A stretch of DNA of 64,000 bases from Inonotus obliquus (GCA_032164295.1 JAJHTX010000001.1:558001-622000); one strand, 5' to 3'. Positions 45,953-57,838 are shown, counted from the stretch's first letter. Translations and numbers: made by a program. Notes: generated by a model from the sequence alone, not told the origin.

Positions 45953-47192
45953 TGTGCGAGATCGCGGCCGGTACCGGTCGAGGGGTGTATGGTATAAGAA
46001 TACGGGGAGGGCCAAATGAGGCAGTACTTATCCAGTACGCTCACGGTTCTTGTTGTCTGTAGTAGGGGGATGTAAGGGGAGTCAAAGAAATAATAGAATG
46101 GGGTGCTGGATCAGCTAGACGTTGGGGGGAATGTGTTCTTGTCCGGAATCGAGAGGGTTGGTACCGTGGGAAAAATGTCGGTACAGGTCGGTACAGAAGC
46201 AAAGGGGTCAGTACGTGGAGGTATGTTGTCAAACAAAAAGGTCAGTACAGAAATGAAAGGGTGATGTGCAGAATACGAAGGATAACAAAAGGTCGGTACC
46301 ATGGGAAAAACGTCGGTACAGGTCGGTACTGCAAGAAAACAACTAGCACGGGATGGTATAGCAAGAAACAGACTGGGGGAGGCTGGTGGATGAAGGTGTC
46401 GACTGGACTGGGAAGTAAACCTGAGCCCTCACACGGGAGGCTAACTCCTGAGGTTCACTTGAGATGGAACTGAGATGGGACTGGGACAGAACTTGAGATG
46501 AGACTGAGACGGAACTGAGAAGGGCCGAGCCCTCACACTAGAGGCTAGCTCCTAAGATTACCTGGAGAGCTACTATGTACAGAAGGAGATATTTATACTA
46601 CTGTACCGTAGTTAGCTCATAAGTCCAAAAGGAGAAAGTAAAAAGGAAGATCAAAACAAAGAAAAATGTCATAAGAAGAATGAATACAGTAGAGCCATCA
46701 GGGAGACAACAAGAAAGGGTTAGAGAGGACAAGATACCAATGAAAATGTAGCATATAGTACCCCTGGATGAAAAGTCCTCAGGACAAGAGATCTGCACCC
46801 CTGCTGATTGATACCGACACGTTTCTGGTGGTACCGGACCTGAAAACCTTAACAGATACTGACCCTGAGCTTCCCAAAGAACCGGCATGCATAGTCCAAC
46901 CATCAGGAATGAATACCAGAGAGGGAGATGTCCAATCCATGTCATAAGAGCATGTCGAATTGTCAATTTGTCTTGGTACCGGGTTTCTCGGCACTCGGTA
47001 CTCTCAGTATTCTCGGTACCAGGTTTCTTGGCACTCGGTACTGGTACTCTCGGTGTTTGGTACTTTGAGAAATGGGACCAACAGTTTCTCTGGGTGTGCT
47101 GGTGGATACTGGAAGGTGTAGATGGGACTGTACCGTAGCATGGGGTAAGCGTAGAATGGGATACCGAGCTCAGCCGCACATAGTTCTCTTCA
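45953..47192 (-). repeat. 1.3-kb LTR-like repeat, family C, minus orientation
   Basis: This is the reverse copy of 40952-42266: on the minus strand it begins TGAAGAGAACTATG and ends CTCGCACA. It carries the TATA stretch near 46590-46600 and the tandem GGTACC/CTCGG words near 46975-47055. It replaces the protease and most of the reverse transcriptase of the chromovirus. The bases on its two sides (ATAAA and CCGTG) are not a target duplication, so insertion was followed or accompanied by deletion. Confidence 0.78.
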
Positions 47193-49092
47193 CCGTGCTT
47201 GCTATCCCAAGTCACGATCGACCTTATCAAGTGGAAGCCGACTCATTAAACTATGCTACAGGAGCAGTCTTGCTACAACAACAGGAGGATGGCAAATGGA
47301 AACCAGTGGCGTATCGATCTGCAGCACTCAGTGATGCAGAACGGAACTATGAGATCTATGACAAAGAGATGTTGGCAATTGTTGAAGCACTTTGAGACTG
47401 GCGACAGTACCTTTTGGGCGCTAAACATCGCTTTGAAGTCTGGTCGGATCATCTGAATCTCATATACTTTAAGGAGGCGCACAAGCTCAATTACCGCCAA
47501 GCACATTGGAGAACGGAGCTAGCCAAATTCGACTTCATATTAGTACACAAACCAGGAACGTTAATGGGAAAGGCTGATCTATTATCACGGCGAGCAGGGT
47601 TTGATGAAGGCAAGGAGGATAACAAGGATATCGTCTTTATCAAGGAGGAATGGCTAGTTTGGGCCCTTACTACTGGAGATCTGACGACTCTAAGGGAAAA
47701 GATTAAGAAAGCACAGGAGGGTCTGCCGAGGGAGGAAGTGCCTAGAGGAGCAACAACGGAAGGCGGGATGCTGCAGAAGGATGGAAGGATCTTCATGCCA
47801 GATGAGATGCGAGACAAGGTCTTCCAGGTTTGTCATGACTCACCATGGGCAGGACATCCGGGTTCATCAAAGATGGTCGAACTGGTCAGATGTGATTTCT
47901 GGTAGCCAACGATGTTTACAGACGTTAGAAGTTATGTACGAGGATGCGACAAGTGCCAACGGACGAAAGCAGTCAGAACGGCGAAACGACGTGTCTTGCA
48001 CCCAAATGAGATACCTGAGGCACCTTGGCAAGTGGTTATAGTAGACCTGATTGGGGAACTTCCGGAGTCGAGCAGACATAATGCGATCTGCGTCATAGTG
48101 GATAGGTTCAGTAAACAGATACATGCAATTCCGACAATGACAAAGTTAACCTCAGAAGGGATGGCAAAAATCTATCGGGATCACATCTTCAGGCTTCATG
48201 GGCTACTGCGGAAGATCATCCATGATCGGGGAACTCAGTTCAAGGCAAAGATGATGAAGGAATTGTACAAGTTACTATGCATCCAAGGAAATCCGTCGAC
48301 AGCATATCACCCCAGATGGATGGACAGACAGAGAGAGTAAACCAGGAACTTGAACAATATCTTCGCCTGTATGTCAACCACAGACAATCGGATTGGGTTG
48401 ACTGGCTTCCTCTCGTGAAGTTTGCATACAACAACAGAGAGCACTCTGCGACAAAACTTTCCCCATCCTTCGTTAACACGGGCATGCATCCAACGGGCTT
48501 CACAGATGTTGTGATATCATCTTCCAACTACTCCGCAGAAGACTTTGCTAAACATATCAAGGAAGTACATGAGATAGCTCAGAAGAATCTCAAACAGGCA
48601 GCGGAAGACATGAAGAGGTTCCATGACAGACATGCGGGCGCATCCGTGGAGTATAGGCAGGGTGACAAGGTTTTCCTAGATGGATGTAACCTTAAGACAT
48701 CCAGACCAACAGCCAAACTCGAGGACAAGTGGTTTGGACCATACGAGGTTGTCGAAAAGGTTGGAGCTAGTGCTTATCGTCTCAAACTCCCCCATTCGTG
48801 GAAGACAGTACACCCCGTGTTCAACGAAGCATTACTTAAACCCGCAATCGAACCGGTCTTTGAGTCTCAGAAATACCCGCCGCCGAAACCTCCTATGATC
48901 ATCGACAATGAAGAAGAGTATGAAGTCGGAGAGATATTGGACTCGCGCATCTATCGCCGAAAGCTTCAGTTCTTGGTCAAATGGGAAGGATACAAAGACC
49001 CGACATGGCAGCCTGAAGAAGATTTGATGAATGCTGAAGAGGCAATCAAAGAGTTTTATGACAAACATCCCAAAACACTACAAAAGCCATAA
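47193..49092 (+). pseudogene. pol: Chromovirus pol relic: RT end/RNase H, integrase, chromodomain
   Basis: The text resumes within the end of the reverse transcriptase and runs into RNase H (VEADSLNYATGAVLLQQQED, VAYRSAALSDAERNYEIYDK). Integrase follows: an HHCC region ending GCDKCQRTK, then the catalytic Asp regions IVDLIGELPE and IIHDRGTQF, and the Glu region GQTERVNQELEQYLR. A chromodomain closes the protein (EVGEILDSRIYRRKLQFLVK, WEGYKDPTWQPEEDL, 48919-49075). Breaks are TGA at 47393, TAG at 47903 and a frameshift near 48310. Catalytic residues are otherwise present, but protease and most of RT are absent. Confidence 0.93.
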
Positions 49093-49122
49093 ACTCGCTC
49101 TTGATCGGGACGATCAAGCCTT

Positions 49123-49132
49123 GAAGAGGGGG
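49123..49132 (+). other. Polypurine tract of chromovirus
   Basis: GAAGAGGGGG ends three bases before the 3' LTR, the normal place for plus-strand priming. Confidence 0.7.
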
Positions 49133-49135
49133 TAA

Positions 49136-49517
49136 TGTTAGGACTTGAACTTTTCCTTCTTGCTCTGCTTACTTAATTCCTTATTTGTCATCTTCCTTTT
49201 CTGTATATGCTTACTCATCCTTATTATTCATCTTGCTTAGTCGCTCTTTATCAGAATGTTCCATAATATTCTATTCCCACCCTTACTAATATTCTTCTTA
49301 GAGTAATATCTTCCCACAACTGGTATGTATATAAGTAGATAGTCTGACTCATTTGTACCCTGTCTCACTATTCTTCTTACCACCACCATCCCTTAGTCTG
49401 CGTGATTGTCTCCGTCATTGTACAAGTCTTCGACGTTTGAGGCAGCGTACCCTAAGCCCTGGTGTGAGAGACCCCGACTCTGTTCGAGTACCCCCAAACC
49501 TATTGTTTCATATAACA
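49136..49517 (+). repeat. 3' LTR of chromovirus (382 bp)
   Basis: It starts TGTTAGGACTTG and ends TATAACA. It is nearly identical to the 5' LTR except for scattered substitutions and the absence of the extra 59-bp block. Confidence 0.92.
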
Positions 49518-50280
49518 ATAACTAATTCCTTTATTGGACCTCATGATGAACACTCAACAGCAGACAAACTAAATATCGCCTCACATTGTAACATTAGATA
49601 TCATAAAAGCACGTTAAGCCATTCCTCTCACAAAGCATCATACTTGACAAGTCTAATGGTACTTGAGATAATGTCACCCAAAGAAACAAGTAACCATACT
49701 CACTTAGACACTCTATAGACAAGACGCAATTCAACGACTCAATCTACCTATTCAATTTCTCGACAAATAGTTGTTTCAACCCATATTCTAAATAAAGGAA
49801 CATCAGGTATTTTACCCAAATAATTAAACAATAGAATTCATACCTGATTTGTTCTATGCGTCCATCAGAGTCACTTGATGAACGATAGGCCAGAAGACGA
49901 TGCAAGAGAAGATGCAGATGATGGATAAAGCGAGCATGTTGTAGCCTCATGACAGTTAATGATGAGATGTATTTTCACTCATCGGCAATAATTAATATAA
50001 ATTTGCTTGAAAAGTGAAGCTTGGGGAAAGTAGTATTGGGAAGGTCTCCGATCAAAGTATTTAGTGTCTCATACAGTAGAGAAATGTGCTAAGAGAGGTA
50101 CAGAAGTCGCATACAATTGCAGACTCTATTGTTGAGAATAAGTGAGTTTTATTAAACTAAACGCTAGATGTACTCATTAAACCATTCACAGAATGGTGAG
50201 AAATACCTTCTAAATTGGGACAAGTAAAGGTAAAACACTAAGCTTCTCTCAAATAAATTGGTAATGTAGCAGGATCTATG
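49518..50280. other. AT-rich unassigned region
   Basis: Low-GC DNA after the chromovirus with no meaningful frame and no clear element ends. It probably belongs to the element whose promoter-like part follows. Confidence 0.35.
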
Positions 50281-50830
50281 TGTATGAGTCAATATAAGTC
50301 AGTATGAGTCAAATTGAGTCATTCAGTGTTGTCTGATGCATTCTGACTCACACCTGACCACTATGAGTCATAATGAGTCACAACTGAGATAGTACCTGAC
50401 TTATAAGTTGCAACTGAGATGAGATGAATAGTTCTGAGTCATATTTCATTCAAACTTCAATATATACTATTTTTTCTTCTAAATTTAGGTAGATAGAAAT
50501 GACTCACTCATGTAGCACAGCCACCCCTGTAGTAGCATAAAAGGAGAGGCATTTTGGCCCTCATGAGAAGAACACACTTCTGAATAACACACTACTAAGG
50601 AACACACTTCTTAGAATCATTTCTTTACAAACAATACTCTTGTGAACAATCTCTCTTAAGAACAATAATAGTCTGCTGAGAACACAGCAGTGTGTCTCTC
50701 AGAGTCATTAGTATACCCTCTAAGGAGATTTATTGGTGTGTGATTTGTAAGCTCAAGGCTTGGAACTGCCGAGTTCTAAGTTACTTCTAAGTCTATCTCA
50801 ACGTCTTTGTCAGAAGAAATTGACTTATTT
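50281..50830 (+). promoter_or_regulatory. Promoter-like region with eight TGA(G/C)TCA sites and TATA box
   Basis: TGAGTCA or TGACTCA occurs at 50285, 50305, 50315, 50344, 50364, 50374, 50435 and 50500. CATAAAAGG (near 50538) and a leader with repeated AACACACTTCT words follow. TGASTCA is the site of Gcn4/AP-1-type bZIP factors. The whole looks like the U3-R part of an LTR or another element promoter, but TG..CA ends were not located. Confidence 0.55.
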
Positions 50831-50847
50831 GGCATGCAGATCCAGAG

Positions 50848-51588
50848 ATGCTACAACCCGATAAATTCCCACGATCATCAGACATGGAAAGACAATTCGA
50901 TCGAACATATTATACACGCACACGCTATTGTCCCTGGGGCTCGACATTACCAGGACAAATCAATACACCAATATGCAGGTTCTGTGAATGGGCACATGAG
51001 GAAGCATGGATACTGCAGACATGGATACTTGAGGACGCAGTAAATCATATGCTTCGAAGTGACCCGTATTCAATTTGAACCAACCACCATTGGTCAACGG
51101 TTGCAGAAACAACTCAACTATTGTTCACACCTACACTAAATGCATACTTGCACGAAGTTACGGTTTGGACAGGAAGGGGGTTACACTACATTGCGAATGC
51201 AGGTGTAATTGCATGGACAAGAAGATCGATACATTCCCAGCTATGCCGACGAGTGGCAATACAACTCGACTGGCCAATACATGCGGAAGCTACAAGAGAA
51301 CATCAAGCACTACGCAATAATCTATTTGGCAACATAGTGGCACAATGGAAATCGGAGCAGAATCAACTACCGGGAATGATAGCATTGGAAATCTCTCAAC
51401 CGAGAGAACGGATCAACGGGGCAATCTTAACCTTCGTCATGGAAGGAATCAATGGCGATCAGGTGCAAGGAACGAAGATACGGATACCCGACGGATATCG
51501 CCGAGCAACGATCTGGCAGACTGGATTACCTGCCATAGTACAGGCAGAACCATATAGGCCCGCCGCTCTGGTGATTGATAATTGAGCT
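50848..51588 (+). pseudogene. Unrecognised long frame with one internal TGA, probably transposon-derived
   Basis: One frame is open from 50848 to 51588 apart from TGA at about 51076. It reads protein-like text (ICRFCEWAHEEAWILQTWIL, LHYIANAGVIAWTRRSIHSQ, NNLFGNIVAQWKSEQNQLPG). I recognise no family. Its place directly after the promoter-like region suggests it is the first protein of that element. The single stop could come from CGA. Confidence 0.4.
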
Positions 51589-51899
51589 AATCCTATTGAG
51601 GGAGGAAGCCCGAGTCAACCGAGACAGCCGAATGGCCCAGCAGCACCTGCAGAAGATGAAGACATGGCAGACTGTTCGAGTTGCTGTGCATGACATTATA
51701 AGGAACATTCGAGAAGGACTGACGTGGCAGTATGGAAGGCACGGAGCTCCGCACAGCCACAGGATTGGCCGGTGATGGCGTGATTGCCATGCACCGACCA
51801 GGTATGAAGTCATATCGAAGGATCTGGAAGATTGCAGGAGGAAATCGGAAGTGCATCACCACCCGATTGGAGATTGCGGGGTATCGGACAAGATAGGGG

Positions 51900-52250
51900 C
51901 TATGCTCGGAAAGATCAGGAGGCTGTGCCCGAGGGAGCCCGGGTAACTCAATAGATAGAAGCTTCGGGTATAAATAGGCCAAGCGAGGGTGGCTATGTTC
52001 CTCAGCAAAATTCTTCTGTACTAGTGAATACAAAGAAGCCCCACAAAGCTTCTCTTCTTCGCTACCACTCTTATCATTGGTACTAGTGTCCGGCCGGTCC
52101 CTTGACCCCGACTAAGTACTGTTGCTACTCTGCTCTACAAAGCACTGCCTCGCACTTCCCATCGCTTATCAAGACGGACTGCGAATATTGCTGGAGTGAG
52201 TGGACTTGTTCTGGTGCGTCGATCGTGTTGATCAGTCAATCAATGTCGGT
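51900..52250 (+). repeat. Possible LTR promoter part (TATAAATAGG)
   Basis: TATAAATAGG at 51969-51978 is followed by a C/T-rich leader with GGCCGGTCCCTTGACCCC, the typical look of a gypsy LTR R-U5 region. Ends were not found. Confidence 0.4.
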
Positions 52251-52420
52251 CTGCTGATCCGATCCGCACTGGTCCTAACAAGAAATAAGTCAAAGAACAA
52301 TGCCGAATTGAAAGACCCCTCTACAATTGTGCAATGGATCATGCCATCTAATGAGATCACAGGAAGGACGGAATACCTAATAGTATTATTATCACGGGGA
52401 TTACACCTGAAGGGTTGAGA

Positions 52421-53110
52421 CTAGATGTACTGTTTGCCCCTTAGGAACACCTGTTTGCGAATTGCTTGATGACCCTGTAGAGCCCATGCCCTCTTCTGCA
52501 AGAAGGTATGCCTATCGCATGCACTCTCATTGACGAATACCAGCTGATCCGTCCTGTATCGACAGCCCATCCAGAGCTGGTACTGTATCTACTTCTCTTC
52601 GTTGCACTCCAGTGCTTCCTTGGTGATCTATCATTGACAAGGCATGAGTCACAAGTCATGCAACAGACAAGCCGTAGCCATACCTCTTTCAGAGTGAATC
52701 CGGCTCGCTTCAGTGTCCTTTCTATTGTTGTTGTCGATGCCTCCTTGCCTTGGATGAGTCGGAGCATGTCTTTCAGCTCGACAAGATAAAAATTGCGGTT
52801 TCAGTCTATTGAGCTCAGGATAAACTAGTGGTGAGTTGCACAGTCAGCAAAGTCAAGAAGGGAACTGAGTAGACACTAACTCATATTTGTATCTGCATAA
52901 GAGAGTATCCTTGGTCGACCGGGTTGGTTTACATTCTCTCTGACCCTCTACATTGCTCGGTGCTGCCTTATCACATTGTTGACTGTGGATTTCAAGATGC
53001 CCGTCAGCCTCGATATGGCTTGAATAGTAAACTCTCCCAAGGAATGGATGTGGATGAGCATATTCTGTGCATCGTGTGATAGGGGCTTCCTACAGACCAT
53101 ATACTTTAGG
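52421..53110 (-). pseudogene. Tc1/mariner-type transposase relic
   Basis: On the minus strand, pieces of a Tc1-like transposase can be read in changing frames: RKPLSHDAQNMLIHIHSLGE with AISRLTGILKSTVNNVIRQH (DNA-binding helices), a GRPRILS hinge, LKDMLRLIQGKEASTTTIER with TLKRAGFTLK, then DQLVFVNESACDRHTF and RAWALQGHQAIRKQVFLRGK. The first catalytic Asp, expected in FVDES, is Asn here. Several stops and frameshifts are present and the C-terminal half is missing. No inverted terminal repeats were recognised. Confidence 0.75.
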
Positions 53111-53393
53111 TTATAGGATGTGATGGTGGTTGCTTGTTGAGAGAGACAGACTGAGTAAAGGTGCTGCCACACCAAGAAACAATGCTCGCAACATTTGTAT
53201 GCCTCACATATTCCCAATCTCGCTTTCGGCAGTCAACCTCTCAATCTATGTCTCCAGCAACACATACCTCCTTTGCTTCCCAATGGACATCTACATGTCA
53301 TTACAATTTCAGGAATGGAGTGACAACCAAAATGGGGTGACCAGAGTGTGCCCACCTTGTTTGCGCAAAACAACTCTGCTTGCTGTTACGACG

Positions 53394-53743
53394 TACTTTT
53401 CACAAGCATTCGCCGATCCCTTTTCTTCCCTTTTCGTCATCCATTCTTTAATTCTCCGACATCGTGACTCGAACCCACGACCTCTCACTCCTTTCTTCCG
53501 CTTACATAAAAGACTGAACCGCCGACTGACACTAGTTAGTCTGTGCACCATCTTTGATGTTGGTCTGTGCATGCTCAATGTCGTAGATAGTCTCACAGTC
53601 CCAAATAGTATAAAAGGAGTGAGGAGTCCACCATAGCCACCTTGGCTTTGGTATTCTCTCCATCTCCCGGTGTTAAGTCATCTGATGTGTGCTGTCCTTC
53701 TAAGGGGGCGTAGCCCATCTCGACACTGTGCATCGTAAGTGCA
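53394..53743 (+). repeat. LTR-like repeat, family B, copy 3
   Basis: It starts TGTTACGACGTACTTTTC, has the best-kept tRNA-like T arm in reverse orientation (box B complement 53466-53475), TATAAAAG at 53609, and the leader block CTAAGGGGGCGTAGCCC. It is very similar to copy 1. The 3' end is approximate. Confidence 0.65.
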
Positions 53744-55440
53744 GTAAAGCCGTGGAGACAGGGTTAATTGCCTGGCTCACCTCTACCGATGGCAGCTTAT
53801 GCTGCATCTGGTGTCTGTCACGCGTTCCTTGTGCCTATGACAGCGCTAGATCTTGTAGCCTCTGGGCACTTGTCGTCGGGTTCCTCTCATGCTCACTCTT
53901 GTGTAGACCTAGTGGTAAACGACAAGACTCTGTCGCCCCCCGTTACTAGCTGCTTCCGTCTCTTACACATATCCTCTGATCGTCCTCTAGTCTAGTTTCC
54001 TAGTACGACGATGTCCCTTCGATTAACCTCGTGGGAGAAGTGCTCAAGCGCCGACTGTGAGTACAATCCTGTTGACGAGTTGTCTAGGTGTCTTGGTGTG
54101 CCCCTTCCATCTGTTAGCCCTTGTGCATCGTCGGTATCCTCATTGGTGCCTTTGACAGTGTACGGTGCAGTAGTGGAGTTCTGGCGTGCTGTTTCACTAA
54201 TGATGGCGAACGACGAATGTCTCGGCCTTCAGACCGAGCGTGCTGGCTTCCCCTTACGTTGAAGATGTTGTTCAGCGTTAAGGTTTATTACCCAGGCCCG
54301 GCGGCAGTAATGTCGACCGTGTAATCCCGATAAGTCCTCCCTCCTTTCGCCCCCTCCCCTTCCGATCTCGATGTCGTAAGTGATCTAGGGAGTTGTGTCA
54401 AGCCTTCACGGGTGAGGACTACTCCTTGGTGATATGATGTTGGGGTCGCCCCTATACCGATGTCCGGCCCCTCGCTGGATGTCATTTTCAATGCAGAGCT
54501 GTTACTGTACCACAAACAGGGTTTGACGAGGAGTACCTTACTCGTCATCGGAGTGCTCGCCAATGAGACTCTATCATGTGTGCCTTGAAATGCCCGGTGT
54601 ACAGGCATGGGGAGCAGAGACGTACTGCGTTATAAACGTCGGTGTGAGGGCATTACTGCTAGCTCTTAACGAAGACCGCAGGGGAGTGTTGTGAAGTAGA
54701 TGTACCAGTAGCGCTCTGGGATATTAAAGTGCATACACCTTCGTTGATGACATTGGTGCCAGTCTCACGGTTGGGTAGTTTAACTATCTGATCCAATGGC
54801 TGAGGGATGTGCCTAAGATAGGACGTCATGGTGTATTGTGGATGACGGGATGTAGTTCCTCATCTGAGGTTGCAGAGTCGCACTGTGTAATAAACGACGT
54901 CGTGACACATGGACGATAGCATGTCTCTTGGATGTCCTCTTCGTAGGATAGACTGGTGGGTGGTTGTGTAGTAGACGTACCTGAGTCATACAGGGTTATT
55001 AAACGAGGTTACTGAGGATGTGCCTCACCTCACGTGTCGTCTTTCTTCGACGGTGTATCTCCTTAGTTTAGGGATTACATCTCTAAGGCCTCGTACTCCG
55101 GAACATACGTGCTAAGGGTGTGGGAACCCCTGGGCCGTTGTCATCGTTCCTCCGACGTATCACGTGGATACCGTCCCTTCCTAATACTCCGACGTCCTTT
55201 AGGTTAGTAGTAGTGGATCGACTATTGCTTGCTCTCTTCTCTCGTCTTCTTGATGACCGTATTGACCCTCGCCTCCCTCTTGTACTCCTCGACGTCATCT
55301 CCTCCGCCGTCCTTGAGAACCTCCTCCTACCCCTTGGATGAGATTATGTGGTTGGTAATCATGTGACCTCGTCCGTCCTCCCCATGTGATGCGACTCGGC
55401 CCCCTGTGCCGAGGTAAGTTAAGGCTATTCCAGTTTACAC
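53744..55440 (+). repeat. Retroelement leader-like region
   Basis: This follows family B copy 3 and resembles parts of 36874-37700 and 34096-34230. It is full of short words such as CTAGTCTAG and GTGCCGAGGT. Short frames are not supported as genes. It is probably the long untranslated leader of the family B element. Confidence 0.4.
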
Positions 55441-56975
55441 CTTAACACTTGCTCAACTGCCAGCACCACAGGTACTACAAGCATTTCTTCTTCTGCCTCG
55501 ACCACCGACCCAGAGAAGTTCAGCGAGTCTGATTCTGATTCATTATCCACTAATGGGATCACGGGAGTGGGATCTTGCTAATTCAATATAAGCAAGCCAG
55601 AGAAAGCACAGGCAACAGGTCAGGCACAATCGCTATCCCTTCCCCTTAGCCCTTTCGATGCTGATGGCAGTTCCTGGTCAATGTTTCTGATCTTGGTGCA
55701 AGTCTTGCCATTGAGGGACGAAACACTCTAACGAGTTTCTTGCCCCAATCGGGATGTATCTCAACTTCGTACTCACATTCTCACTACCTTATCTGTACAG
55801 ATCCTTACACAAACTGTACAGAGCATCATCGGCAGCTCACTCAGTTTCATTCTTCCCCAAAATTGTTGTTCAACTAGCTCACCTGACCACCAACACCTTC
55901 TGCTGAACTCTGCTTCACCTGCGATCAAGCACCTCGTAATTCTTTGAGACGAACACAAAATCAGACAGGTCGTTGAATGCCAGGTCACCTTTGATGGAGA
56001 GCACATCAAGTACTGGTGAATAACAGGTACAGGTGAACAGTCAAGCATTGGCGCAGGATGGAAAAGCTCAGCATAACTGGTTGAGCAACTTCTAATTACA
56101 GGCTCCATAGGTACAACCTCAGTAGCAGCAGCAGCAGCAGTGAGCGTTGAACTCTGGTATGTCAGGATATGTGTACAATTGCTTCTCTGCAGACAGAGAT
56201 ATCAAAGTGCGTTCTTGTTTGTCCTTCACTCGCATCGACCTTGCATCCCTTCCTTCCCACTGACCAATTACCCACATCAGCAATGGTGGACAATCATTTC
56301 CAACTCCCTCATGCTATCCTGCAAGGCTTGTTTGAGCTACCTGAACCTCCCACAGGTGAAGGATGGGATGGTTTCGTTTTGCCCATGTTACAGTAAGAAT
56401 CTGTACTATAGAATGACTTGTATACTACAACTGCATGCCCTGCTAATCAAACTCGATTTGATATCGTAAGAACCTATAAAAGGATTATTTCAGCAAAAAG
56501 AATCAGAATTTTAGATGTCAAAATACATGAGTTATGGTAGACCCACTCCTCTTGGGGGAGGGAATGGAAGTGACCAGACAGGCATGTTGCCCTCCTCCAT
56601 CACGAAAGGTTCAACGATATGCCACAAAACTTCAATTGTGTATATCCTAATGTATAACATGAATTATGCCGCTTGAATCAGATTTTTACATGCGGTATTT
56701 CACAAGCCGTGATTTTTGCATTACCTGAGGGAGGAGGTAAGGTATCGACTTGACGACGTCATTTTTTTTGTTCCTCCACACACACATCACATTTCTCAGA
56801 AACTTTTACATGGATGGAAGCGCGTTGTTGAGTACTTTTTTTACGTGGCTATATCATATCCTGATATGCAGTATTGAGTGAGAAATCGGCCCGTTTGTTG
56901 ATTTTAGGACAATTTTGGGGTGACGCGTCAAAAGTCACAGAGAACCACGTGTCCAGATTATTATGAATTTCCCTG
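55441..56975. other. Unassigned DNA up to the right duplication border
   Basis: Around 55470-55580 a Ser/Thr-rich frame (ISSSASTTDPEKFSESDSDS) may be the start of a decayed gag. From 56490 on, the DNA is AT-rich and non-coding. It ends abruptly at 56976, where the right copy of the 4-kb duplication begins. Confidence 0.35.
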
Positions 56976-57054
56976 TAATCATCACCCAATAAATATATCA
57001 GAATCACTCCGACATCCCAACCCCATCAATCCTATAAAATCCATATATACATAC

Positions 57055-57315
57055 CTGCCTTCTAACATCCAACTCGAACTCCGCATCACTCGCTACCCAA
57101 GCTTTCGCATGCTTCAAAATAACCGTCTTTGCACCTATACCACCAGCGATTTCAAGCGGTTTTGTAAGGTATAACCTAAAAACAAAATTTGCGGTTCCAC
57201 CGGTGACTTTTTCGGCGCGTGTGCTGGTGAATGGTGTGTCTGCGAGGTATGATAGTACGTCTTCTTCTCGGGAGAGGTCGAGGGAGTTTGTAGGGTTTAT
57301 GGTGACAGTGGTCAT
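57055..57315 (-). pseudogene. Truncated copy of kinase exon 1
   Basis: This 87-codon exon is the duplicate of 29566-29829 (reads MTTVTINPTNSLDLSREEDV, one Asn codon fewer). Its donor site is kept, but exon 2 with the catalytic motifs was not duplicated and 56976 is the border. No functional kinase can result. It differs from the parent at several residues, for example Ala/Thr and Val/Ser exchanges. Confidence 0.92.
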
Positions 57316-57838
57316 TTTCTTGGGAAGGGGTGGAAGGGATGGCAACGAAAACTTAGTAGATCCTGTGCTGGCCTTAGTTGTTTAACGTTGTGAATAGGTT
57401 GTACCGTGAAGCCTTGCAGAATATCTAACATTTATACACGAACTTTGCCCACACCACAGTCGAGTCAGAAACATAGTGCCATTCGGCACCGCTGGAACTG
57501 AATCACCTACGTCTGCCGCTCGACCATTCATTTTCCAGTTCCAGGGTGTACATAACGATCATACCACCAGCGCCCACTCCAAAACTGACAAATACAACGA
57601 TGATTCGGAATTTCAATCCGAAAAAATGTATTTCGTACAACACGTAAAACATCATCGTACATCTCCAAAGTAGCTCTACTTCGGCACTCCCAGCGTCAGC
57701 TTTAGTTGTTCTACACTGATGGGGATGTTTGACAAAAACAGGGGAACTACAACAGGGATACAGCAGATAAAACAAATTGTTACTTAGCACAGACAGGAGA
57801 GTATTCTCCATAATCTTCCTCCACAACACATAGACCAT

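Larger units (their letters stand above)
43647..49517 (+). mobile_element. Ty3/gypsy chromovirus, internally deleted
   Basis: This LTR retrotransposon has both LTRs, a gag frame, an RNase H-integrase-chromodomain part of pol, a polypurine tract (49123-49132) directly before the 3' LTR, and a primer binding site directly after the 5' LTR. Protease and reverse transcriptase are missing; in their place lies a reverse-oriented family C LTR (45953-47192). Pol has two stops and one frameshift. The flanks of the element do not match (CGTTG left, ATAAC right), so the original target duplication is lost or the ends were rearranged. It cannot move on its own. Confidence 0.93.

Noticed and set aside
46598..47230. 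210-codon minus frame with membrane-like segments
   Set aside because: It lies within the reverse family C LTR; the plus-oriented copy at 41.0-41.6 kb has the same text split over frames. Hydrophobicity comes from a T-rich stretch. Not a conserved gene.
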